A stretch of DNA of 31,464 nucleotides from UBA7683 sp964643895 (GTDB taxonomy: Bacteria; Patescibacteriota; Saccharimonadia; Saccharimonadales; UBA7683): positions 1 through 31,464 of the forward strand of contig CAZXUE010000010.1 in assembly GCA_964643895.1 (NCBI GenBank). Direction: 5' to 3'. Below the pieces are notes generated by a model that was given only the letters and a program-made list of their open reading frames with translations, ran no database searches and was not told where the DNA came from. Each line of letters starts with the position of its first letter. The first letter of the stretch is position 1. Of the stretch, positions 6,200-13,925 are shown one piece after another. Both the position numbers and the translations under genes were made by a program.

Positions 6200-6730
6200 C
6201 TAGTTGAGTATTGAAATCCCGCCAGGTATTAGCCACTGCAACAAAGTGAATGCAAACAAAAACAAGATGAGCGAAAGCACCGCCATAGTTATACGATTTT
6301 TTGCCGCCGAAACCTGAGACGCATTACTCCCCGCGGTTGTGTACTGAACACCCGCAACAATAATGCTCCCCACAATNNNNNNNNNNATTCCTACTACAGC
6401 AGAAAGTAGGTTAACAATGTCATTTAGCCATTTATTGAGTTCAGGCGAGTCTGAAGCTGGTTCGCCATTAAGTCCCGCCTCCTCCGGGCTTTCCACATTA
6501 GATTCGGTTCCGCCACGACTACCACACGCATCACCGTTTAGTGCAAGTGAAGACGAAACCGACATCGTTGTGCCGTCGGCACAAGTTATAGTAACATTAC
6601 CACTCTGAGCACGAGATACTGAGCCCAAGAAGGTTGAGCCTACCAAGAGCAATACTGCTAGCACCAAAATCTTGCTGACTGTCGTCAAAACTGCTTGAAT
6701 TTTATTATTATTTAATCGTTTCATTATCAT
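6200..6730 (-). CDS. Diverged pilin-like secreted protein
   Basis: 176 aa with a 10-base gap. The basic start MIMKRLNNNK leads into a signal peptide ending SVSRAQ. About 75 polar residues with two Cys (ITCADGTT, GDACGSRGG) follow. The two-helix pilin core NLLSAVVG-gap-IVGSIIVAGVQY / TTAGSNASQVSAAKNR / ITMAVLSLILFLFAFTLLQW ends it. The reading frame is consistent across N 6377-6386, so the true gap is near 10 bases or differs from it by a multiple of three. The alternative start at 6724 (MKRLNN) is equally good. It is the first gene of the minus-strand pilin run and has a longer exported head than the others. Confidence 0.8.
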   Translation of the reverse strand: MIMKRLNNNKIQAVLTTVSKILVLAVLLLVGSTFLGSVSRAQSGNVTITCADGTTMSVSSSLALNGDACGSRGGTESNVESPEEAGLNGEPASDSPELNKWLNDIVNLLSAVVGXXXXIVGSIIVAGVQYTTAGSNASQVSAAKNRITMAVLSLILFLFAFTLLQWLIPGGISILN

Positions 6731-7019
6731 AATATTAGCCTACCTATAGTCTGTCCGACAACAGCAAATATCAACATATAATTGGTTTTATAGTTATAGT
6801 AGATCAAGTTGCGTGTGTATAGACCCAAGATATAAGATACCTAAATAATAGTTATCTATTTCTCTATATCATCGATTATTTTACAAGGTTCCTCCATAAA
6901 AATACAGTTTCTCTCATTGTCTGCCATTGTCTGTTAAACTATAATCATATTTATGGTTAATAACTCGGCGGAGTTCTAGTAATGCTGCTTAAGGTATATG
7001 AACTGGGATTAATTCAATT
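6731..7019. promoter_or_regulatory. Divergent control region between pilins and secretion operon
   Basis: An AT-rich region of 289 bp. The best plus-strand promoter is TTGTCT (6917-6922), a 17-bp spacer and TATAAT (6940-6945). An 8-bp direct repeat ATTGTCTG occurs at 6916-6923 and 6926-6933, one helical turn apart, covering the -35 box and spacer, so it could be an operator. A small dyad TGTC-C-GACA lies at 6752-6760 near the pilin side. I could not fix a convincing minus-strand promoter for the first pilin gene. Confidence 0.5.
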
Positions 7020-7322
7020 ATGAAGCAACGAATTTTCAGTTTATNNNNNNNNNNTTTTATAAACATTGCGGCATGTTATGCTGACTCTTTTGGTTATAAT
7101 AATATTATTTTTGGCGCAAATGCTGAAGAAGCTGCTACGTTTAGTGATAATTCACAATCTTTTGTTGATGCTATAAATTCCTCTTTGGAGTATTCAGTTT
7201 TACCAGTACTATCAGTACTATTTTTTTCTTCCGTACCTTTTTCATTTATACTTTTTTCTTCTATATTTTGGTCCTTAATATTTTCATCTTTTTCGTTTTC
7301 ATTTTTTTTATCTCGTTATTGA
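7020..7322 (+). CDS. Uncertain short exported ORF overlapping the VirB6-like gene
   Basis: An ATG at 7020 opens about 100 codons, broken by N 7045-7054. The peptide begins MKQRIFSL and later has IIFGANAEEAATFSDNSQ, resembling a signal peptide plus a short polar stretch. It then becomes a long Ser/Phe-rich hydrophobic tail in a T-rich tract. It overlaps the start of the VirB6-like frame by 55 bp in another frame. No Shine-Dalgarno is visible. It may be a real small secreted protein, or the displaced N-terminus of the next gene (one added base in the T8 run at 7302-7309 would join them). Confidence 0.3.
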   Translation: MKQRIFSLXXXXFINIAACYADSFGYNNIIFGANAEEAATFSDNSQSFVDAINSSLEYSVLPVLSVLFFSSVPFSFILFSSIFWSLIFSSFSFSFFLSRY

Positions 7323-10210
7323 GTACTTATGTTGATCCGTATGTACAGATCGCAGTGGCACAGGATGGCGGAATATCTACCGAAGAGCTGGTTGCTTATG
7401 ACCTAATGAAACAATGGCCACGCCAAACGGAGAGTCGTAGCTTCGATGACAACTCAAAAACACAGTGCAATACAAATGAATTTGATCGAGGAAGCAACGA
7501 TAAGAGTGGTTTTGCAAAAAGAATACGACAAAGCGATGTTGACAGTTCTTCATTCTACGGGTACTTCCAGGGTTCACAAACCAACAAGACTGATATTGCT
7601 GTCGGACAGAATGTTCCAGGTAACCACAGTGCCGGCAAGTTAGGTTGTCACGAGGTATATAAAAAAATCGTCTCACAATTATTTGGCGATCGTAGAAGTG
7701 TGCTCGCTGCATTTTATGATCTAGACGAGAAGGATGGTGATGAGTACCCAGCGAAGGCGCACTCAGGAGGAAACAATCAGGCAGAATTTCTTAACGCGGA
7801 GATATCTAAATGGACGGCAGCGTTTGAAAAAAAATCTGGTGCAACCGAGAAACTAAAGGCTTATGTCAACGTGAACATTCGCAGCGCTTTTGAGAGGTGC
7901 TGGGAAGTCAAGGATGATCGTGATACGGGATTTGATATATACGACAAATCAAACTATGACAAGCAATGGAATACCGCTAATACTGGCTACTCAGTTGAGA
8001 GAGTTGTTGAAGGCGGCTACAATGACGGCGAAAGCAGCTGTGACACATTATTTGAATACGTAAAAGAAAATAAGCTCCTGGATAATCCTTCTGCTGATGA
8101 AGAAGCGCTCAAGAACGATCAAGATGAGGCCGTTGCCGATGCAAACGGAAGTGATGAAGAGGGTACTACAGAAATTAGCGATTGTTCCGACAAGGACTTC
8201 GGCTGGAATCCGAAGAATTGGATCCCCAATGCACTCGATTGGTTTGGCTGCACGGTGGCAAAGGCACTTCTGAGCGTACTAAAATCAGCATCCGACTGGA
8301 TAGCAGATAATCTAGAAACCACTGCAACAACATCCTCTGATGTAAAAAAAGTGACTGAATCCGATGGAACTGTGATAGAAACCACGTCACAGTCCTCAAA
8401 AGCAGATGATGCCCTGAAGGCCATTTGGTCAAACATTCTCAATATCGCGAATGTACTCTTCGTTATAGCGTTCTTGATAATGATCATTTCAACAGCTCTG
8501 GGAATCGGTGTGTTCGATGCCTACACCGTTAAAAAATTCTTGCCACGCATTATCATAGCAGCTATTGCCGCAAACCTATCTTGGTCAATAGCCCAAACCA
8601 TGATTAGCATCACAAACGCACTCGGAGGTGGTCTACATGAAGTCATTATGGGACCGATAAGAACAATTGCCGATAGCGATTCGCAAATTCAGGCGGCAAT
8701 GGGCGCGGGCACTGGTGGAATGTTAGCAGGTATAATAACCGCTGCTACCATTCCAGCAATCGTTGCTGTGGTAAATGGAGGTATTTTTGTGCTCGTACCG
8801 GCGGTGATGGCGCTTCTCTTTGCTGCACTAACTGCAATTGTGATTATTATGGTTAGAAAGTTGATAATATTTGGTCTCATCATAACCGCGCCGCTAGCAA
8901 TAACTATGTGGGCAATACCCAGCCTCGATAATTGGGCTGGCAGGTGGTGGAAGATGTTTGTTCAGATGCTTATGGTGTATCCGTACATCATGGGCTTGTT
9001 CGCACTAGGTGAGTTTGCATCTCTGCTGATTTTAATAACAAACCCTAGTGATAGCTCAAACCCAATCCCGGGTCTTACAGCAATAGCACTTCTCGCGGCA
9101 CCACTCTTCATGCTCCCAACAGTCTTTAAAATGGCCAGCAGCACCCTCGGCAACCTCACTGGCATGATCAACAACAAAGGCAAAGGCATCTTCGACCGCG
9201 GCTCAAATTGGGGTAAAGATCGCGCTAAAAAAACCAAGAGAAATATGGATAAAGAAATGCGCAAAGGCTGGCGTGAGCAAAGTAAGCATCATCATGTTGA
9301 AAAAGAAGCGTTTCAAAGTCTTAAGGATAACAAAGCACCAGAAGGCAGTATCAGGCGCAGGTTTCACCGCAATAGAGACATCTCAGCTCAAATACAGAGA
9401 GCGGCTGAGCAGAAGGCTAGTGCAGAAGATCTCCAACAAGCTCAATTTGCGAGCTTCGGCATTGACTTGAGGAATGCTGACGGAACCCAAAAGAAGTTCA
9501 CTGTCAAGGACAAGAACGGAAACATTATTGGCCAAGAAGGAGAAACTGGCAAAGATGATGCTCTTGCATACGCAACAGCCGGACACATTATAGAAGATGA
9601 AAATGGAAGGCAGCTATTCGACGGTAGCAGTGGTGCGCAGCGAGCTGCAGCAGGCATTATCGTCAAACAAGGCCTTGTTCCAGCTTTCCGAACATTAACC
9701 GAGGACGTCTTGCAGAGACCCGGCGTGAGTGCCGAAACTCAGCGTTCAGCAATGGAGGCTATTGGTGAAGCAATGGATGCGAACACTGGCTCAATGATGC
9801 CGAAGATGCCTTCTTACTTCAAGGGAGACTCTCTCGCATTTAGGAATGTAGAGGCAGGCGGGCTTTCCGGCATGCACGAGACTGAGGTTGGTAAAATGTT
9901 CCAATATATTGAAAAGCAACACACAATTGCTAACGACACCTCAAAATCACAGGAGGAACGAGACAAAGCGCAGGCCGCCTATGACGACACATGGAATCAC
10001 GTGGGTCAAGCTGTAAAACAAATTACTACGGATCCAGCTAAATACAATATGTCACCGTCCTCGCTTGCAAAATTAAAAACAGAAGCCGATCGACTTATTA
10101 GAGTACCTCGAACCGAGGGTGGGGCTGGGCTTTCATTACCAGATAACTTCGACGCCGATATGGCCGCAGCGTTGGATCGAATTGATGGTGGCCGTGGAGT
10201 TATAAACTAA
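7268..10210 (+). CDS. TrbL/VirB6-like polytopic channel protein of the T4SS
   Basis: About 980 aa. A hydrophobic N-terminus ends AVAQDGG, typical of signal cleavage. An exported Cys-containing domain (to about residue 385) begins ISTEELVAYDLMKQWP. Residues about 390-625 carry roughly six membrane helices, including FLPRIIIAAIAANLSWSIAQ and RWWKMFVQMLMVYPYIMGLF. The last ~350 residues are charged and cytosolic (KKTKRNMDKEMRKGWREQ...). The order exported head / polytopic core / soluble tail matches the large VirB6/TrbL-like proteins of CPR T4SS loci, which form the inner-membrane channel. The start is doubtful: TTG 7268 lacks both a Shine-Dalgarno and basic n-region residues, and no ATG exists in frame until residue 47. 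Confidence 0.8.
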   Translation: MVLNIFIFFVFIFFISLLSTYVDPYVQIAVAQDGGISTEELVAYDLMKQWPRQTESRSFDDNSKTQCNTNEFDRGSNDKSGFAKRIRQSDVDSSSFYGYFQGSQTNKTDIAVGQNVPGNHSAGKLGCHEVYKKIVSQLFGDRRSVLAAFYDLDEKDGDEYPAKAHSGGNNQAEFLNAEISKWTAAFEKKSGATEKLKAYVNVNIRSAFERCWEVKDDRDTGFDIYDKSNYDKQWNTANTGYSVERVVEGGYNDGESSCDTLFEYVKENKLLDNPSADEEALKNDQDEAVADANGSDEEGTTEISDCSDKDFGWNPKNWIPNALDWFGCTVAKALLSVLKSASDWIADNLETTATTSSDVKKVTESDGTVIETTSQSSKADDALKAIWSNILNIANVLFVIAFLIMIISTALGIGVFDAYTVKKFLPRIIIAAIAANLSWSIAQTMISITNALGGGLHEVIMGPIRTIADSDSQIQAAMGAGTGGMLAGIITAATIPAIVAVVNGGIFVLVPAVMALLFAALTAIVIIMVRKLIIFGLIITAPLAITMWAIPSLDNWAGRWWKMFVQMLMVYPYIMGLFALGEFASLLILITNPSDSSNPIPGLTAIALLAAPLFMLPTVFKMASSTLGNLTGMINNKGKGIFDRGSNWGKDRAKKTKRNMDKEMRKGWREQSKHHHVEKEAFQSLKDNKAPEGSIRRRFHRNRDISAQIQRAAEQKASAEDLQQAQFASFGIDLRNADGTQKKFTVKDKNGNIIGQEGETGKDDALAYATAGHIIEDENGRQLFDGSSGAQRAAAGIIVKQGLVPAFRTLTEDVLQRPGVSAETQRSAMEAIGEAMDANTGSMMPKMPSYFKGDSLAFRNVEAGGLSGMHETEVGKMFQYIEKQHTIANDTSKSQEERDKAQAAYDDTWNHVGQAVKQITTDPAKYNMSPSSLAKLKTEADRLIRVPRTEGGAGLSLPDNFDADMAAALDRIDGGRGVIN

Positions 10211-10223
10211 GTAGAGTTTACTT

Positions 10224-11108
10224 ATGGCAACGCATGCAGTACCACAGGACGTTGAAGCAGATGATAAGCTTATTGGCTTTCTTAGTTTAAAGCAGTTTAT
10301 ATTTACCGTTATTGGGTTGGGGTTTGGGTATCTTACTTTTTTCTTTTTTACAAAAGTGCATCCTTTGGCAGCGATAGCCTGGTTACCGTTTACTATTGTA
10401 TTTTTAGTACTAGGGCTTTATCAGCGAAAAGATCAGCCTGCCGAGGTATTTTTGGTTTCAGCACTAGGGTTTTACCTTAAACCGAAAAAGCGGATTTGGA
10501 GCCAAGATGGATATGAGGAGCGAGTAAGTATTATTGCACCCCCAGTAGTTGAGAAGCATTACACCAAAGACTTTACAGGCGAAGAGGCACGGGGTAGGCT
10601 TTCTAATCTCTCACTGATGATGGATTCTCGCGGCTGGGCAAGCAAGCGTGTAACCGACTGGCAGAATCCTCAAATGGCCAGTGTCGCGGCACAATCAGAT
10701 AGGATTGTGACTCCGACTGAAGTCGCATCTGCGCAGGTTCCTGATCCGGTTCAGTTTTCACAGCCAGCAGACCCATACGACGACCGCAGCCTTGTTGGCC
10801 AACAGTTTGAGACAAAGATTGATGCGGCTGATAGCGCCACGCACCAGCAGGCAATTCAAGGCATGCAGCAAGCATTTCAGCAAGCCAGCTCTAGCTCTTC
10901 TGATACACCTCCCACCACGCCAACACAGCCGCTAAACAACCCCGTGATTACAGAGAACACACCGATCGTCGCAGCACCATCAGTAACAACAGAAGATTCA
11001 ATAAAGCCTTCTGAGCTCAAACCTAAAACCTCAAAAGCTGAGCAAACCGACAAACTTGATATACCACACGAAACCGAAGATGGTTCAATTGAGATCCAGC
11101 TTCATTAG
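10224..11108 (+). CDS. PrgI family protein (VirB3-like T4SS component)
   Basis: 294 aa. Residues 1-95 form the PrgI unit: MATHAVPQDVEADDKLIGFL, two membrane helices (about 25-43 and 46-64), then GLYQRKDQPAEVFLVSALGFYLKPKKRIW. PrgI-type proteins take the place of VirB3 in Gram-positive-type secretion systems and pair with the VirB4 ATPase. The rest is a long soluble tail, rich in Gln, Pro, Ser and Thr from about residue 200, that looks disordered. It starts 13 bp after the VirB6-like gene and the Shine-Dalgarno is weak. It precedes the TraC-like and VirB4 genes, the usual order. Confidence 0.88.
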   Translation: MATHAVPQDVEADDKLIGFLSLKQFIFTVIGLGFGYLTFFFFTKVHPLAAIAWLPFTIVFLVLGLYQRKDQPAEVFLVSALGFYLKPKKRIWSQDGYEERVSIIAPPVVEKHYTKDFTGEEARGRLSNLSLMMDSRGWASKRVTDWQNPQMASVAAQSDRIVTPTEVASAQVPDPVQFSQPADPYDDRSLVGQQFETKIDAADSATHQQAIQGMQQAFQQASSSSSDTPPTTPTQPLNNPVITENTPIVAAPSVTTEDSIKPSELKPKTSKAEQTDKLDIPHETEDGSIEIQLH

Positions 11109-11221
11109 ACAACACAAAGGTCTTGGATCTAAGCTCTACCGCTCCCTTCATATTCTTGCCCTACTGTGGCATAATTAAAAGCATAAGTTTAAGGTTATTC
11201 GCTCTCAAGCACAGTTTAGGT

Positions 11222-12037
11222 ATGCAACCAACACAGCAATCACAAGTACCCCTACAGCCAGCACAGCCCCCAGCCGGGCAAGTGCCTCCAGGCACCCAAA
11301 AAACACCATCGTCAAAAGTCGGTAACCCGAACAGCACGCAAAATAGCTTACAGATTGCGGCAATCCGTGACGGAATAGTCATTTTAAAAGATGGCTCGTT
11401 TCGTTCGGTCATTATGGCGAAAAGCATCAACTTTGACCTTATGAGCCCGCAAGAACGTGACGCAGTTGAGTATGCATATATGGGGTTCTTGAACTCTCTC
11501 TATTTTGATGTTCAGATTTTAGTCCGCTCCCGCAAAATTGATATGCAGCCATATCTCGATAAACTTGGGAAGGTTCGCAACGAAACTGACAACATGCTGC
11601 TTGGTATGCTCATGGAAGATTACATCTACTTTATTGAGGATCTAGTTGAACAGACCAACATCATGAGTAAAGAATTTTACTTAGTGGTGCCTTATGCCGC
11701 CGAACTCGATGCAGGCAAAGCCGTTCAGGCAAGCAAAGGGCTGCTTTCCGGACTCTTTGGCAATAAATCTGGAGTGGTCACTATTGATGAATCAAGCTTA
11801 GAGAAGGCGAAAACCGAACTCAAGAACCGTGTGCAAAATGTTGTCAGTGGCCTTCTTCAGATGGGTGTACAATCGATGCCGCTTGATACCCAGGAACTTA
11901 TTGAGCTCTATTATAACACCTACAACCCAGATACAGCTACTCGTCAAACTCTCAGTCAAAATACTCAACTAACCGTCCCCGTGATCACCAAAGGGAGTGG
12001 AGCTGCACCGCAACCCAATTTAGGGAGAGTGCAATAA
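11222..12037 (+). CDS. TraC-like T4SS accessory protein (VirB4 N-terminal-like domain)
   Basis: Starting at ATG 11222, 271 aa. A Pro/Gln-rich head (MQPTQQSQVPLQPAQPPAG...) precedes a globular domain beginning LQIAAIRDGIVILKDGSFRSVI and MSPQERDAVEYAYMGFLNSL. This resembles the N-terminal domain that opens TraC/VirB4 ATPases, here as a separate protein with no Walker motifs. It probably acts with the next gene's ATPase. A TTG-started extension to 11123 adds residues with no family match, so I reject it. The stop overlaps the VirB4 start (TAATG), showing translational coupling. A weak promoter-like CATAAT lies at 11170. Confidence 0.8.
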   Translation: MQPTQQSQVPLQPAQPPAGQVPPGTQKTPSSKVGNPNSTQNSLQIAAIRDGIVILKDGSFRSVIMAKSINFDLMSPQERDAVEYAYMGFLNSLYFDVQILVRSRKIDMQPYLDKLGKVRNETDNMLLGMLMEDYIYFIEDLVEQTNIMSKEFYLVVPYAAELDAGKAVQASKGLLSGLFGNKSGVVTIDESSLEKAKTELKNRVQNVVSGLLQMGVQSMPLDTQELIELYYNTYNPDTATRQTLSQNTQLTVPVITKGSGAAPQPNLGRVQ

Positions 12038-13923
12038 TGGCAAAACAACCCAAGAAACAAGATCCGGTTAGCCTTGCTCAACAGCAACGTGCACGTGAAC
12101 AGCAGGAGGTAGACGAAGCCTTTCGCAAAGGCATATCTGAAATGCGCGATTTTGTGGCACCAAGCAGTCTTGAGATTGAATCGGGTCACTTCCGGCTAGG
12201 CACTAAATACGCACGAACATTTTACGTCTACGGCTACCCTCGACAACTCTTCACTGGTTGGCTTTCCTCAATTATCAACATGGACGAAGAGGTAGATGTC
12301 TCCATGTTTGTATATCCTGTTGAAAGCCAGGTAGTGCTTGAGAATTTGCGTAAAAAAGTAACTCAGCTTGAAGCCGGCTTACAAATTGATGCCGAAAAGG
12401 GAAGGGTGCGAGACCCAGGCAAGCAAGCGGCGATAGTTGACGCCGAAGCCCTCCGAGACAGCTTGCAGATTGGTGAGGAACGATTCTTCCGATTTGGTTT
12501 ATACGTAACACTCTACTCCTCAAGCCTCGAGGAACTCGAGTATACTCAGCACAAAGTTGAAACAACACTTGGGCAACAGCTGGTCTACTCAAAGCCCGCA
12601 ACTGTACAGATGGAACAAGGCCTCAACTCAACCGTTCCGCAGTTTACCGACCAGCTTCAAATCAGGCGCAACATGAACACCGGGGCTCTAGCTACAAGCT
12701 TCCCGTTCACTAGTGCCGATCTCACACAAGAAAACGGAATATTATATGGTATCAACATGCACAACAATGGCCTGGTTTTGTTTGATCGCTTCACCCTAGA
12801 GAACGCCAACATGGTGGTCTTTGCTAAATCCGGCGCAGGTAAATCATTTGCTGTGAAACTAGAGGCAGTCCGCTCCATGATGCTTGGTACCGAAATTGTA
12901 ATTATCGACCCAGAAAACGAATACGAAAAATTGTGTGATGCTGTTGGTGGCGCATACGTCCGCATGAGCCTTAATTCAACAGTGCGCATCAATCCATTTG
13001 ACCTCCCTCAAGTGGTTGACAAAGAAGAGGCTGACAATGCCCTGAGAGCCAACCTCATTACGCTGCACGGCCTGATGCGTTTGATGATGGGTGGTGCGCT
13101 TAATCCTGTTGAAGAGGCCGATCTTGATCAAGCACTCATCGATACCTACACCAAGGCTTGCATTACTTTTTATCCACTCAAACACCAGACACCGCAACCA
13201 ACCATAGGCGACCTTTATGAAACACTTCTGCACATGCAAGAAACTGGCCCGAGTATGGCTCAACGGCTACGCAAGTACACGACAGGAACCTTTGCGGGCA
13301 TCTTTTCGCAGCAGAGTAATGTCAACATTAACAATAATATGGTGGTTTTCAATATTCGTGATCTTGAAGATGAGCTGCGCCCTGTTGCTATGTACATTAT
13401 CTTGAACCACATCTGGAACCGTACCAAATCTGATCGCAAGCGTCGCAACCTGATTGTTGACGAAGCTTGGCAGTTGTTAAAGTATCAGGATTCAGCCAAC
13501 TTCATGTTCAGTCTCGCCAAGCGCGCTCGTAAATATTACCTTGGTCTCACTACTATCAGCCAAGATGTCGAAGATATGATGAGCAGCCCAATGGGAAGGG
13601 CCATCGTTTCCAACTCATCCATGCAGCTACTACTCAAGCAGTCAACATCAGCTGTTGACGTCCTAGCTTCTGTTTTCAAGCTCACCAGTGAAGAGACCAA
13701 GCGTCTAAGTCAGTTTCCGGTAGGTCAGGGTCTTCTTTTTGCGGGCCAAAACCACGTCCACATCCAAATTGTTGCTAGCCCAACCGAGACCAGTCTTATT
13801 ACTACCAACCCTGAGGAAATCAAAAAAGTGCAAGAGGTGGCCAGCCGAGCCCAGGAAGCATTCCAGGTCATGACACAGGGCAATAGTGTGGGCAATATTG
13901 CGGCTAATAGTAGCGGAGCCTGA
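12037..13923 (+). CDS. virB4: VirB4-type conjugation/secretion ATPase
   Basis: At 628 aa this is normal for the family. The N-terminal domain (to ~250) includes FYVYGYPRQLFTGWLSSIIN. The RecA-like ATPase has Walker A AKSGAGKS (263-270), a following IVIIDPENEYEKL motif, Walker B NLIVDEAW (471-478) and a late TTISQDVEDMM segment. VirB4 powers pilus assembly and substrate transfer at the cytoplasmic face of the inner membrane. AGGGAG lies upstream of the ATG, which overlaps the previous stop by one base. All catalytic motifs are intact, so the ATPase should work. The next gene starts 3 bp after its stop. Confidence 0.96.
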   Translation: MAKQPKKQDPVSLAQQQRAREQQEVDEAFRKGISEMRDFVAPSSLEIESGHFRLGTKYARTFYVYGYPRQLFTGWLSSIINMDEEVDVSMFVYPVESQVVLENLRKKVTQLEAGLQIDAEKGRVRDPGKQAAIVDAEALRDSLQIGEERFFRFGLYVTLYSSSLEELEYTQHKVETTLGQQLVYSKPATVQMEQGLNSTVPQFTDQLQIRRNMNTGALATSFPFTSADLTQENGILYGINMHNNGLVLFDRFTLENANMVVFAKSGAGKSFAVKLEAVRSMMLGTEIVIIDPENEYEKLCDAVGGAYVRMSLNSTVRINPFDLPQVVDKEEADNALRANLITLHGLMRLMMGGALNPVEEADLDQALIDTYTKACITFYPLKHQTPQPTIGDLYETLLHMQETGPSMAQRLRKYTTGTFAGIFSQQSNVNINNNMVVFNIRDLEDELRPVAMYIILNHIWNRTKSDRKRRNLIVDEAWQLLKYQDSANFMFSLAKRARKYYLGLTTISQDVEDMMSSPMGRAIVSNSSMQLLLKQSTSAVDVLASVFKLTSEETKRLSQFPVGQGLLFAGQNHVHIQIVASPTETSLITTNPEEIKKVQEVASRAQEAFQVMTQGNSVGNIAANSSGA

Positions 13924-13925
13924 GC

